This document shows positions 8,949 to 17,817 of a stretch of DNA of 64,000 bases, in pieces. The position numbers and the translations under genes were made by a program. Where the stretch lies: positions 760,807 to 824,806 of the forward strand of contig FWXP01000001.1 in NCBI GenBank assembly GCA_900176545.1, written 5' to 3'. The notes below the pieces were generated by a model. That model had not been told where the DNA came from, did no database searches, and saw only the letters and a program-made list of their open reading frames with translations. The stretch's first letter is position 1. Each line of letters begins with the position of its first letter. This stretch comes from Oscillospiraceae bacterium. GTDB lineage: Bacteria; Bacillota; Clostridia; Saccharofermentanales; Saccharofermentanaceae.

Positions 8949-10286
8949 TCACTTTCTCCTTTTAAGCCTTGCGACGAAGAATCCTTCACACCGGTCTTCG
9001 TCAGGCAGTATCGTTATCATTCCGCCTTTCGCGGATCTTTCCCTGTCCTGATCGAGTATAAGCCCCGACGGAAGATATTGCATCAGATCATCTGCATAAA
9101 AATCAGGATGCGATTCAAGGAAAGCTTCTACCTGCTTCTCGTTCTCATCACGATTCAAGGTACAGGTGCTGTATACAAGCTTTCCGCCCTTCTTAACATA
9201 AGACGAGGCTCCGGATAATATCTGTTGCTGCTTAGGAAGAAGCTCCTTAATCCTCGCATAGGATATGGTATGCCTTATATCAGGCTTTCCGGACATAAGC
9301 CCGAGGCCGCTGCAGGGAACGTCACAGAGAATTACGTCGAACGAGGAAGAAGAAGGCAAAGAAGACCCAAGATCGGTGCTGTCGCCCTTTTGAACTTCAA
9401 CTGAATTTATCCCCAATCTTATAAGATTCTGCCTTATAAGCTCTAACCTGCTGTCATTTATATCAAGGGACAATATAGTAGCGGAATCCCCCGTAAGCTG
9501 AGCCAGATGGGTAGACTTGCCTCCCGGAGCCGCGCATGTATCCAAGATCTTATCACCCTCAGAAGGAGCAGCAATAACGGATGCAAGCATAGCACCCTCT
9601 CCCTGCACGAAGAAAAGTCCGTCTCGAAATGCATCGCTCTCGTCGATACTCTTGCCTTCAGAAGGGACTATAGTAAGAGCTTCGGGTACGAAGGAAGCCT
9701 CAGATACCTTAAAACCTTCGGAAGAGAGCAAGGAAGAAAGCTCTTCCTTAGTAGTCTTCAGTGTATTTACCCGGATCGTCGTCGGCTGGATACGAAGAAG
9801 CGCCTTTCCTATGGAAAGTGCGCGTTCAGCGCCGTAGTCTCTTTTAAATATGCCGTATACTTCCGGCTTTAAGCTGCATGCTATATTGGGCTTATAAAAA
9901 GATATATCCTTCTGCTCGGAAGGCAGAGACTGCACTTTACGGAGCACTGCATTTACAAAGCCTGATGAACTCGGATTATATTTCTTACAAAGCTCTACGG
10001 AAGAAGACACCGCAGCATATTCGGGAACTTTCTCCGAGAATAGGAGTTGCCAGCAACCGAATCTTACTATTGTCCTTGTCTTGGGATCCATGGAAGATAC
10101 GTCCTTACCTGAAGCATGACGAATCACATGGTCAATAGCAATGAGATATGTGATCGTACCGTATACAGAAGCACGGACAAAATCCGTAACACCTTCATCT
10201 TTCAGCATGAGATTAGAAAACGTCTCATGCTCGAAATACTTATAAAGGAGCTTATAGCAGGTCTCTCTCTCGGAAGTCTCTGACAT
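8949..10286 (-). CDS. rsmB: 16S rRNA (cytosine-967-C5)-methyltransferase
   Basis: A 445-residue enzyme methylating C967 of 16S rRNA (E. coli numbering). The N-terminal ~130 residues form a NusB-like RNA-binding domain (CYKLLYKYFEHETFSN...). The C-terminal Rossmann domain binds SAM at DTCAAPGGKSTHL. The two RNA m5C-methyltransferase cysteines are in DVPCSGLGL and YSTCTLNRDEN. Length is normal. Its start overlaps the fmt stop by one base, and its last codons contain the ribosome binding site used by rlmN. Confidence 0.96.
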   Translation of the reverse strand: MSETSERETCYKLLYKYFEHETFSNLMLKDEGVTDFVRASVYGTITYLIAIDHVIRHASGKDVSSMDPKTRTIVRFGCWQLLFSEKVPEYAAVSSSVELCKKYNPSSSGFVNAVLRKVQSLPSEQKDISFYKPNIACSLKPEVYGIFKRDYGAERALSIGKALLRIQPTTIRVNTLKTTKEELSSLLSSEGFKVSEASFVPEALTIVPSEGKSIDESDAFRDGLFFVQGEGAMLASVIAAPSEGDKILDTCAAPGGKSTHLAQLTGDSATILSLDINDSRLELIRQNLIRLGINSVEVQKGDSTDLGSSLPSSSSFDVILCDVPCSGLGLMSGKPDIRHTISYARIKELLPKQQQILSGASSYVKKGGKLVYSTCTLNRDENEKQVEAFLESHPDFYADDLMQYLPSGLILDQDRERSAKGGMITILPDEDRCEGFFVARLKRRK

Positions 10287-11236
10287 TATTCTCCGAATCT
10301 CATTCCGATCTTGTAGTTATGCGCACAATCCTGTGCCTTGAGCCTCTTGCCGCCTTCTGCCTGAAGCTCCAAGATCTTAATAAAACCGTCGCCCGTCTTA
10401 ACGATAAGATCGCCCTTATGCGCCTTAACGACGGTTCCGGGAGCAACGGAAGCATCAAGTTCATCGGAAGATATCATCTCCGTCACATAGATCTTCATCT
10501 TCTTGCCGTCAAGAGTCGTCTGAGCTCCGGGCCATGCACGAAGAGCTCTTACCTTATCGTGGATAGCTCTCGTTGTCTCATTCCAGGAGAACTTGCCCAT
10601 ATCAGGCGTAATAGGCGGAGATAATGTTACCTTGGACTCGTCCTGAGGAATAGTTTTAAGCTTACCGTCCACCCAGTCGGGGATAGTATCCGTAAGAAGC
10701 TTACTTCCTGCTACCGCAAGCTGAGCCATAAGCTCATCCGTATCCACATTTATATCGATAGGAACTTCTACCTGTGTGATCTGATCGCCGGTATCCATTC
10801 CGGCATCCATCTTCATTATCGTTACGCCGGTAACATCGTCACCGTTTAAGATAGAATACTGAACGGGAGCCGCACCCCTATACTTAGGAAGAAGGGACGC
10901 ATGCACATTAAGACATCCGTACTTAGGGATATCAAGAACGCGCTGAGGGAGGATCTTACCGTATGCTGCAGTAATAAGAAGATCAGGCTCACAAGATCTG
11001 ATCTTCTCATATGCCTCATCTGACTTCATGGAAGTCGGCTGGAATACCTCTATACCCTGAGACTGTGCAAATACCTTAGTCTCGGGAGGAGTAAGGATAT
11101 GCTTTCTTCCTACGGGCTTATCGGGCTGCGACACGGAAAGTACTACGTTATATCCTTCATCGCAGAGCTTCTCAAGGCACGTAGCAGCAAATGCGGGCGT
11201 GCCCATAAATACTATCTTCAGATCACTCTTATTCAT
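10286..11236 (-). CDS. fmt: Methionyl-tRNA formyltransferase
   Basis: A 316-residue enzyme formylating Met-tRNAfMet for initiation. Motifs: VFMGTPAFAATCLE at the N-terminus, the catalytic region with NVHASLLPKYRGAAPVQYSI (Asn, His and the SLLPKYRG folate-enzyme signature), and GVTIMKMDAGMDTGDQI. A C-terminal OB-like tRNA-binding domain starts near residue 205 (HDKVRALRAWPGAQT). It overlaps def by four bases and rsmB by one, in the standard def-fmt pairing. Confidence 0.97.
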   Translation of the reverse strand: MNKSDLKIVFMGTPAFAATCLEKLCDEGYNVVLSVSQPDKPVGRKHILTPPETKVFAQSQGIEVFQPTSMKSDEAYEKIRSCEPDLLITAAYGKILPQRVLDIPKYGCLNVHASLLPKYRGAAPVQYSILNGDDVTGVTIMKMDAGMDTGDQITQVEVPIDINVDTDELMAQLAVAGSKLLTDTIPDWVDGKLKTIPQDESKVTLSPPITPDMGKFSWNETTRAIHDKVRALRAWPGAQTTLDGKKMKIYVTEMISSDELDASVAPGTVVKAHKGDLIVKTGDGFIKILELQAEGGKRLKAQDCAHNYKIGMRFGE

Positions 11237-11715
11237 TCTTCAGTCTCTTCCACCGTATTGATCACGCCGTTAATGGCCTTGTCGATAAAGAGTATTCCTT
11301 CAAGGTGATCATACTCATGGCAGATACATACAGCCAGAAGTCCGTCTGCTTCAAGCTCGAACTCCTTGCCTTCACGATCCAAAGCCTTGACCTTGATCTT
11401 CTCGGGGCGCTCTACCTCGGCATTCTTGCCGGGAACGGAGAGACATCCCTCGCAAAAAGTCTGTGTGCCTTCCCTGTATGTTATCTCGGGATTGATGAAC
11501 TCGATCTTACCGTGCTCATCTCCTACGTCTACTACGAATACTCTTCGAAGGACTCCTACCTGAGGAGCTGCAATACCGATACCTCTGTTCTCGTAATACA
11601 TGGTATCAGCCATATCATCCAGGAGCTTTAAGATCCTGGGAGTTATCTCATCTACGGGTCTGGACTTCTTACGAAGTATGGGATCCCCTTCTATAACGAC
11701 ATTACGTAAAGACAT
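11233..11715 (-). CDS. def: Peptide deformylase
   Basis: A 160-residue metalloenzyme removing the N-formyl group from nascent proteins. All three active-site motifs are intact: GIGIAAPQVG, EGCLSVPG (metal-binding Cys) and CHEYDHLEG (HExxH-type metal ligands and catalytic Glu). It is the first gene of a nine-gene operon running to thiN. The promoter candidate lies 40-70 bases upstream, and the upstream sequence AAGGACGG is a modest ribosome binding site. Confidence 0.97.
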   Translation of the reverse strand: MSLRNVVIEGDPILRKKSRPVDEITPRILKLLDDMADTMYYENRGIGIAAPQVGVLRRVFVVDVGDEHGKIEFINPEITYREGTQTFCEGCLSVPGKNAEVERPEKIKVKALDREGKEFELEADGLLAVCICHEYDHLEGILFIDKAINGVINTVEETEE

Positions 11716-11754
11716 ACTATTACCGTCCTTAAATACTTTTTATTTCCGTGTGCT

Positions 11755-11783
11755 ATTTTACCACATTTGGGGAGATCTTTCAG
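11755..11783 (-). promoter_or_regulatory. Candidate promoter of the def-thiN operon
   Basis: CTGAAA (11783-11778), a 17-base spacer, then TAAAAT (11760-11755) preceded by TGG, giving an extended -10. The 11-mer TGTGGTAAAAT also occurs in the moxR promoter at 36.1 kb. The rest of the 11716-11899 gap shows only a 12-base palindrome (TCACCCGGGTGA, 11816-11827) and no clear terminator. Confidence 0.5.
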
Positions 11784-11899
11784 AATTAAGGATTATTCAT
11801 GCGTTATCCCGAAGATCACCCGGGTGAGAATAACTCATATCTATCCCGTTACCAGCTTCATGATACGCAACAGATCCGTACTGAACACCTCTGTTATGC

Positions 11900-13807
11900 T
11901 TACATTGGTGTATTTTCTATGATCGTATATTCTATTGTCTCGTTGTATAGATCAATATCATCGCATAAAAATGAGATTGATGTGATATGTCGTTTTGTAC
12001 CGTCAGGCAAGGTATAGTCCAAGGGCAGATCGCTGGTTAACTGTTCAGGTATAACTGAGGCGACTCCTTCTGTTCCATCAGAGAATGTAATGTGTACATA
12101 TAGCGGTTCGATTCGGAAAAAGAGACTCTTTATAGTTGCCGGAAGCGTTTTACGGATGCTTAAGCTTATCGTCCTAATCGATCCGTCATTAGTATATGGC
12201 AAAGTGATCGTATCAGTTATGTTAGCTGAAAAAGAACTATTGGATATCGGGGAAAGAATAGTCGGAGAGTCAGTATGACGAAGGAGGTACAGTTCTCTGT
12301 ATTCAGATGAAGAAACCTGGCAACATTCATAATTTGAGAATATTGCATTTGTCGTTAACGGTGCTTCCCAAAAAAGAAACCGGTTATCTATGGTTTTGCA
12401 CTCAAAAATAATGAATTCAGGGGCATCCGTACCATTAAAAAAATCACTGTTCATTTGGTCGAGTTCCGGATAAAACGCGACATAAGATTGAAGAGACGGA
12501 AAACACACAAAATTCAGATCATCACTTTCTTTCCACAAGATAATCCACGGATAGGCAGTTGTTGTTCGGTCTCCGATCGTTTCTCTGATCTCTTGCGGGA
12601 GGTTGTATCCGACTTGAACTTGAGGAGTAAATGGATATCTCAGTGTGAAAGTAGTAACAGATGTACTTAGTATGATCATGATCATGCCAAGATATATCTC
12701 TTTTATCGGACTATGAGTTATTGAATGATCACGATACTTAAAATAATAGAAAAACATTAAGACAAATGTCGCACATATTATGCTGGCAGAAATAAGAAAA
12801 TGCTCTTTGTCGGGTCTTACAATGGATGATTTATAAGCATAAAGTATCGGAATTGTGCCAAGCAATCCTGTTAAGAAGATCCTCTTTCTTGCTAATGGAA
12901 CGATCAGGATAAGAATATGTAACAGCAATAATAGGATCACGAAGACGATATACATTCTGTCTAATCCCGGTGTAGCCATAGCAGAATTATAATATTTTGA
13001 AAGTAGGATCATAGCTTTGTAATATGCGATCATATCTTTAAAAGACGGATTGTAGATCAGGTATAAAAGGACACATACGACAGGTATGCATGCTACGATC
13101 AGGATATGAAAAATGATCTGCTTCACCGTTATTGTGTGTTTGAGATCGTTTTCATAAGCGGATAATCCCAACTTAGACGAAAACAGGTCCAGCGATAACA
13201 ATTTCCGGATAACGAGGCAAAAGCATAATGCGAGCGCCTGTAATAAGGCGGCAACAGCCAGATCAAATTTAATAAGACTCAAAAAAGCTGCCAAGAAACA
13301 AAGCAACCCCAGATGGATATAGCTTCGTTTATGGTGAAGAGCTGTTATGCTCATAAGTAAACACACAAACAATATAAAACAGTTAAGCGAATATAAGGGT
13401 ATAGTTATCAAACAAACCACTATCGATCGATAGATCCGCCTATCACTTTTGGAGGTAATTACATTTTTCCAAAGAATTGGTACGGTATATGCCAAAAGGG
13501 CGAGGATAAAGATCATACTCACGATAATGTTATGTCCGATGGGAATGATAAGTTTTCCGAGCGGGCCGTAAGTAAAGAAAAGATTTTTTCCTGAGATAAG
13601 TCCTAAAGAACTGAACTCGTTCATGGCATATATCCAGGACGCATCAAGAGAAGAATAATCCTCATAAAATAACAATATCGGCATATTAAAGTTAACGACT
13701 CTAATAGCCATAAGAACAAGAAGCACGACAGGTATTATCGTATTTTTCGTTAATGAATGAATCCCGGGAATATGTATTTTCCTTCTTATATTTTTTTGAA
13801 TACACAT
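11900..13807 (-). CDS. Polytopic membrane protein, GT-C glycosyltransferase-like
   Basis: 635 residues. Residues ~20-390 contain about ten hydrophobic helices; the C-terminal ~240 residues look like an extracytoplasmic beta-rich domain. A loop after the first helix has LDASWIYAMNEFSS...FFTYGPLGKL, a pattern I associate with large membrane proteins of surface-glycan clusters (probable GT-C fold, lipid-linked sugar donors). No catalytic residues can be assigned. The gene is visibly AT-richer than its neighbours, with many ATA, TTA and AAA codons, suggesting separate acquisition. Its start overlaps the GT2 gene by 22 bases and it ends the glycan operon. It has no good Shine-Dalgarno, so coupled translation is likely. 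Function inferred from context only. Confidence 0.6.
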   Translation of the reverse strand: MCIQKNIRRKIHIPGIHSLTKNTIIPVVLLVLMAIRVVNFNMPILLFYEDYSSLDASWIYAMNEFSSLGLISGKNLFFTYGPLGKLIIPIGHNIIVSMIFILALLAYTVPILWKNVITSKSDRRIYRSIVVCLITIPLYSLNCFILFVCLLMSITALHHKRSYIHLGLLCFLAAFLSLIKFDLAVAALLQALALCFCLVIRKLLSLDLFSSKLGLSAYENDLKHTITVKQIIFHILIVACIPVVCVLLYLIYNPSFKDMIAYYKAMILLSKYYNSAMATPGLDRMYIVFVILLLLLHILILIVPLARKRIFLTGLLGTIPILYAYKSSIVRPDKEHFLISASIICATFVLMFFYYFKYRDHSITHSPIKEIYLGMIMIILSTSVTTFTLRYPFTPQVQVGYNLPQEIRETIGDRTTTAYPWIILWKESDDLNFVCFPSLQSYVAFYPELDQMNSDFFNGTDAPEFIIFECKTIDNRFLFWEAPLTTNAIFSNYECCQVSSSEYRELYLLRHTDSPTILSPISNSSFSANITDTITLPYTNDGSIRTISLSIRKTLPATIKSLFFRIEPLYVHITFSDGTEGVASVIPEQLTSDLPLDYTLPDGTKRHITSISFLCDDIDLYNETIEYTIIENTPM

Positions 13808-14484
13808 ACAAAATACCAGTGAAGATAATTAGGCAACCATTTCCACATATGGAAATTCGATTTGCCTTCAGAGCGGTCATACCACTGAGAGGGTATCTCC
13901 CTTATCTTATATCCCATGATGTAGGCTTTTACCGTTATCTCCATTCCTATTTCGAATCCGCCGGAGCTCTCGATCGTGATCTTCTCCAGCATACTCTTTC
14001 GATACATCTTAAAACTGTTTGTCACATCGTGCGTGGGGATGCGTGAAAAAAGGTGCAGCGTAGTTCCTGCCGTCCTTGAGAAAAGACCTTTTAAGAAAGG
14101 GCCGCCGTGCTGCTTGCCGCCTTTCATATATCTGGAACCGCAAACGAGATCTGCTTCTTTTGAAGTTATCAGTTCGTGCATCCGGTCTACTATCTCAATG
14201 CTGTCCGACAGATCGGCCATCATAACAAGGACTGCTTCAGAAGATGCAGTCTCAAGTCCTGTCTTGATGGCGTTTAATGCTCCCCTGCCGTACAGGTTCT
14301 TAACAAGTTCTATCTTATAGGATAAAGAGGGCATGAGCTCATTTACTACCGGGAGTGTATCGTCTTCGTCAAAGTCATAGACGATAAGTACCCTTTTCTC
14401 GGAATGTATCTCATCCTCGACCTTTTTTAACTGAGTCCTTATATTTTTTCCTTCATTATAGACCGGTATTACTATATCAAGCAT
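13786..14484 (-). CDS. Family 2 glycosyltransferase (polyprenyl-phosphate glycosyltransferase-like)
   Basis: 232 residues of GT-A fold with the opening LDIVIPVYNEGKNI and the nucleotide-sugar/metal region VMMADLSDS. LVCGSRYMKGGKQHGGP and FKMYRKSMLEKI are typical of DPM1/GtrB-like enzymes, which move a sugar from a nucleotide donor to a polyprenyl phosphate. No C-terminal membrane helices are present, so it is a DPM1-type soluble or peripheral enzyme. Its product could be the donor used by the GT-C-like protein encoded immediately downstream, a common pairing. It starts four bases after the methyltransferase gene. Confidence 0.85.
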   Translation of the reverse strand: MLDIVIPVYNEGKNIRTQLKKVEDEIHSEKRVLIVYDFDEDDTLPVVNELMPSLSYKIELVKNLYGRGALNAIKTGLETASSEAVLVMMADLSDSIEIVDRMHELITSKEADLVCGSRYMKGGKQHGGPFLKGLFSRTAGTTLHLFSRIPTHDVTNSFKMYRKSMLEKITIESSGGFEIGMEITVKAYIMGYKIREIPSQWYDRSEGKSNFHMWKWLPNYLHWYFVCVFKKI

Positions 14485-14488
14485 CTAC

Positions 14489-15154
14489 TTATTCCTTTAC
14501 GGCAACGGCAAAGAACTGTTTGCCCATTATGTTCCATGCAGGCCTGAACTTCAGATACATCCTGATAAGGAACGGGTTTACGGGGAGCTTTCCCTTTGTC
14601 GTATAAGGCATGAACCTCGGGATCATCGTTGTGAGACGAAATCCTCCCACAAGAGCAAGAGCTTCTGCGTAACTCTTATCCGACAGGGCTGTATAGTGAT
14701 CGAAAAAGTCCCAATAGACATCATATGCGAATCTTATATTCGGCTGCAAAGCCATAAGGATTCCGCCCGGCTTTAAGACTCTCTTAAATTCGGACAGGAT
14801 CGTGAGTACTTCCTCCTTGGTCCTTATGTGTTCAAGGAAATTGGAAATGTATATGACATCAACGGAACAATCTTCAAGATAATCAAGGGATGCCGCGGAT
14901 GCAATATGGGTCTCTACATTATCGGCGGCATGCGAAGGCATCTCGGAATTAAGATCAGATGCTATTCGCTTTCCGCTACCCTTGATGGTGATGTTGTTGA
15001 TGAACTCGCAATAACCTGCAGCAGGATCGAGCACCGTGGCGTTCTCGGGAATGTACCTGCTGAAGAAATCGTCACACAGGACTTTCCACATCTCAATCTT
15101 CTTTTTCTGTTCTTCGGGATCAAAGCGGTTTGTATACAGCTTTTCTATGTTCAT
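14489..15154 (-). CDS. Class I SAM-dependent methyltransferase
   Basis: A 221-residue cytosolic methyltransferase. Motif I is ATVLDPAAGYCEFIN, an acidic residue follows in RIASDLNSEMPSH, and the post-motif region contains DVIYISNFLEHIRTKEEVLTIL and VLKPGGILMALQPN. The substrate is not identifiable. In this operon it may methylate a sugar or a glycan terminus. It lies nine bases downstream of the epimerase gene. Confidence 0.85.
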   Translation of the reverse strand: MNIEKLYTNRFDPEEQKKKIEMWKVLCDDFFSRYIPENATVLDPAAGYCEFINNITIKGSGKRIASDLNSEMPSHAADNVETHIASAASLDYLEDCSVDVIYISNFLEHIRTKEEVLTILSEFKRVLKPGGILMALQPNIRFAYDVYWDFFDHYTALSDKSYAEALALVGGFRLTTMIPRFMPYTTKGKLPVNPFLIRMYLKFRPAWNIMGKQFFAVAVKE

Positions 15155-15163
15155 AGCGTTTCC

Positions 15164-16183
15164 TTAGATATTATTAAGGTCGATCTGGTGTGTGACCCAC
15201 GGGATGACTTCGTCAAGGGTAGTGGACAGATCGGTATCCGCTTCGAATCCGAGCAATCTCTTAGCCTTCTCGACGGAGGGAACTCTCTTCTGGACATCAT
15301 ACTCGTAGGGAGTGTCATGTACGAAAGAAATGGGCTTATCGCCGTTGATCTTCTGCCATATCATAGTAGCAAGTTCCTTGACTGTCGTTGATACGGGCGT
15401 AGACAGGTTAAAATCCTCGTTTACGGATCTGGGATCTTCTATGCACAGTCTTATGCCGCGTGCAAGGTCTCCTCCGTATGTGTAATGGCGGATCTGTTCG
15501 CCGCTTCCCAATATGTGGAGCGGATCCTGACCCTTGTATACCTTCTGGATGAGATCGGGTACGACATGACTCATGGCGAGCTTGACGTTACCGGACATGA
15601 TCTCCTTCTCGTTCTTGGCTCTCTGCTCTCCTATGCCGACACAGTTGAAAGGCCTGATGATAGTGTAAGGGAGTTTATACTGTTCCCAAGCTCCCTGGGC
15701 GAAATACTCACATGACAGTTTCTGGAATCCGTATGTCGAAAGCGGAGGCGGACACTGCTTCTGATCTCCCTCTGCGCTCGGATAGTGGGAGACGCTCTCG
15801 TAGACCATCGACGAAGACAGTACATTGATCTTCTGCAGATGCTTATTCTTGAAAGCCCAAAGTGCCGCATCAAATGTCGAAGCGGTAATGCGTTCGTTCT
15901 CCGCGTAAAGATCGTATGCATATTCATGGAAGTATGTAATACCACCGATCATGGCTGCTATCGCGACTACCTGATCGCAGTCCTCAATCAGTTCCTTCAT
16001 AAGATTCGTATCCTTGGCATCGCCTTCTACGAACTTATAATTGGGATGGTTATCGTAACTCTTTTCCACATAACCGTACTTGCTGTAGTTATCGATACCT
16101 ACGACGGTATGTCCGTTCCTTAAGAGTTCGTCTACCAGATAGCCTGCTATGAATCCAGCCGATCCTGTTACCAATATCTTCAT
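15164..16183 (-). CDS. NAD-dependent sugar epimerase/dehydratase (extended SDR)
   Basis: 339 residues acting on a nucleotide sugar. The NAD-binding GSAGFIAGYLVDELL (GxxGxxG) is at the N-terminus. The catalytic triad region shows SSSMVYESVSHYPSAEGDQ and the YGFQK motif (Tyr-x-x-x-Lys). IRPFNCVGIGEQR and the GEQIRHYTYGGDLARGI segment are typical of UDP-sugar epimerases. The exact substrate is not determined. Its start overlaps the dehydrogenase stop by one base, so it probably acts on that enzyme's uronic-acid-type product. Confidence 0.88.
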   Translation of the reverse strand: MKILVTGSAGFIAGYLVDELLRNGHTVVGIDNYSKYGYVEKSYDNHPNYKFVEGDAKDTNLMKELIEDCDQVVAIAAMIGGITYFHEYAYDLYAENERITASTFDAALWAFKNKHLQKINVLSSSMVYESVSHYPSAEGDQKQCPPPLSTYGFQKLSCEYFAQGAWEQYKLPYTIIRPFNCVGIGEQRAKNEKEIMSGNVKLAMSHVVPDLIQKVYKGQDPLHILGSGEQIRHYTYGGDLARGIRLCIEDPRSVNEDFNLSTPVSTTVKELATMIWQKINGDKPISFVHDTPYEYDVQKRVPSVEKAKRLLGFEADTDLSTTLDEVIPWVTHQIDLNNI

Positions 16184-17391
16184 CAGATCTTACCTCCGTT
16201 TCCGAGGACGTTCCATACGTCCACGGCCTTTTTACCTACAGGTATCTGCAGCTCCCTGTATTCCTTATGGGGAGTCGCGATGATTATTATATCCGATTTC
16301 TCGATCAATTCTTCCTTCGATACGAATGCGGGATCCTTGACATAAGGATCAGAGCAAAGAACCAGTTTGGATTCAAATTCAAACAGCTTCTTCACTTTGT
16401 AGGACAGTGATTCGCGGATATCATCGCTCTCAGCTTTGAATGCCATTCCGAGGATGCCAACGGTCATCTTTGAGAGATCATATTCCTTTTTGAGGCATTT
16501 ACATACGTAGTTAGGAAGGCCTTCGTTGATGAGCATCGCCGTATGACCGAGATTGAAGTTGTTGTTATAAAATGCTCCAAGCTGCATCGTATCCTTAAAG
16601 AGGCACGGACCTGCCGCAAAGCCGGGCTTTGGGAAATCCTTGCACCTCGGATAATTATGAGTCATGGCATAGTGAATGTTATAGAAATCCACATCATAAT
16701 CGTTTGCTATGGTATAGAACTGGTTAGAGACTGCAAACTTGATATAACGCCATACATTTGTGCACAACTTGGTAAGTTCCGCTTCCAGTGGCTCAACGAC
16801 AACTATATCATCTGTAAGGAGCTTGAAGAGCGCGGAGGCGCGTTCAACACCGGAGGGCGTGAACGAAGATACGATCTGGGGAAGCGAAGTAAGTTCTTCA
16901 ACAGCCTTTCCTTCCAGTATCCTTTCGGGACAGAACGCGATGTCACAGGAATGCCCGTCTTCTTCGAGCCAGTCTTTCACTCTCTTTGTAACGCCAGGAT
17001 ATACGGTGCTCCTCAATATGAGAAGCTGGTCATCGGAGATGTAACTTGAAAATGACATAAACGTCTCCCTCAACACATCTACCCTGGGATTTAAGTGTTC
17101 GTCTACCGGAGTACCTATGATTACGATGACGATCTCAGATTCTCCGATGACTTCCGCCCTTGTCGTAAAATCGAGGTTCCCTGATTCAAGTGCGCTTTCA
17201 AGGAGCGGCTGGGCGCCCTCTTCGTAAAACGGAAGGACTCCTTCCTTGATCTTGGCTATAGAATTCTGATTAATATCGTAAATGCATGTCTTAAGGTTCC
17301 TGTTGGCAAGCATGATCGCCAGTGGAAGTCCGACGTGTCCGCAGCCGCCGACAACGCAGACTTTGTATTTGAATTTTGAATCTGTCGACAT
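16183..17391 (-). CDS. Nucleotide-sugar dehydrogenase (UDP-glucose/UDP-HexNAc dehydrogenase family)
   Basis: 402 residues, oxidising the C6 alcohol of a nucleotide sugar to a carboxylate with two NAD+. The N-terminal Rossmann motif is VCVVGGCGHVGLPLA; IIGTPVDEHLNP and LRSTVYPGVT are typical of the WecC-like branch. The catalytic cysteine is in GFAAGPCLFKDT, a variant of the usual GGSCFPKD. The C-terminal UDP-binding domain starts near GILGMAFKAESDDIRES. It is the first gene of the glycan operon; a weak promoter candidate lies 65-95 bases upstream. Confidence 0.9.
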   Translation of the reverse strand: MSTDSKFKYKVCVVGGCGHVGLPLAIMLANRNLKTCIYDINQNSIAKIKEGVLPFYEEGAQPLLESALESGNLDFTTRAEVIGESEIVIVIIGTPVDEHLNPRVDVLRETFMSFSSYISDDQLLILRSTVYPGVTKRVKDWLEEDGHSCDIAFCPERILEGKAVEELTSLPQIVSSFTPSGVERASALFKLLTDDIVVVEPLEAELTKLCTNVWRYIKFAVSNQFYTIANDYDVDFYNIHYAMTHNYPRCKDFPKPGFAAGPCLFKDTMQLGAFYNNNFNLGHTAMLINEGLPNYVCKCLKKEYDLSKMTVGILGMAFKAESDDIRESLSYKVKKLFEFESKLVLCSDPYVKDPAFVSKEELIEKSDIIIIATPHKEYRELQIPVGKKAVDVWNVLGNGGKI

Positions 17392-17456
17392 AATTCTTCC
17401 TCTCCCTTATATTTCAAATGCAACCGCGATTCTAGCGAAATAGTTAACTCTATCTG

Positions 17457-17486
17457 AGATTACCATAAACATTTAAGAAATTCCAA
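17457..17486 (-). promoter_or_regulatory. Candidate promoter of the surface-glycan operon
   Basis: TTGGAA (17486-17481), an 18-base spacer and TAATCT (17462-17457) preceded by TGG (extended -10). The rest of the 17392-17588 gap is AT-rich and has no convincing terminator for the upstream tautomerase gene. Confidence 0.35.
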
Positions 17487-17588
17487 GGAAGTGAACAAAC
17501 AGCATAGCATTATCGTTTTTCGCTTCCTGCACTTTCGAAATATCCAGCTTTTTGCTCCTTTTTTTTGAATGTATTCTAAATAACATGA

Positions 17589-17813
17589 TCACTCGCAGGT
17601 ATACCCCGGGCGCAGATAGAGCGCTTCTTCGGTCATGATCTCGCTGTCGAAGAGTTCCTTCCAGTCTTCCTTTGGAACTTCCCTTATCGCTACGGATACT
17701 GAAGAGAGATTGACACCCAACGTCTCGGCTATATCTGCTGCAACCTTATCTGCGCAGGCCTTCTTTACTTCTTCTGATCTTCCGGGAAAACATTTTATAA
17801 CTACGTGCGGCAT
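17589..17813 (-). CDS. 4-oxalocrotonate tautomerase family protein, PptA-like
   Basis: 74 residues. After Met removal the protein begins with the catalytic Pro (PHVVIKCFPGRSEE...), the hallmark of this superfamily. The overall pattern, including SSVSVAIREVPKEDWKELFDSEI and the C-terminal RPGYTCE, is close to E. coli PptA/YdcE from memory. The physiological substrate of PptA-type enzymes is unknown. It is the last gene of the ispG-polC-priA string, starting four bases after the preceding stop. Confidence 0.88.
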   Translation of the reverse strand: MPHVVIKCFPGRSEEVKKACADKVAADIAETLGVNLSSVSVAIREVPKEDWKELFDSEIMTEEALYLRPGYTCE

Positions 17814-17817
17814 ATTC

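Noticed and set aside
11816..11827. Palindrome TCACCCGGGTGA as a terminator or operator
   Set aside because: It has no loop and no T-run on either strand, and only one copy was seen, so no function can be assigned.
17589..17600. Terminator after the tautomerase gene
   Set aside because: The downstream sequence to 17500 shows no hairpin followed by a T-run on the minus strand.
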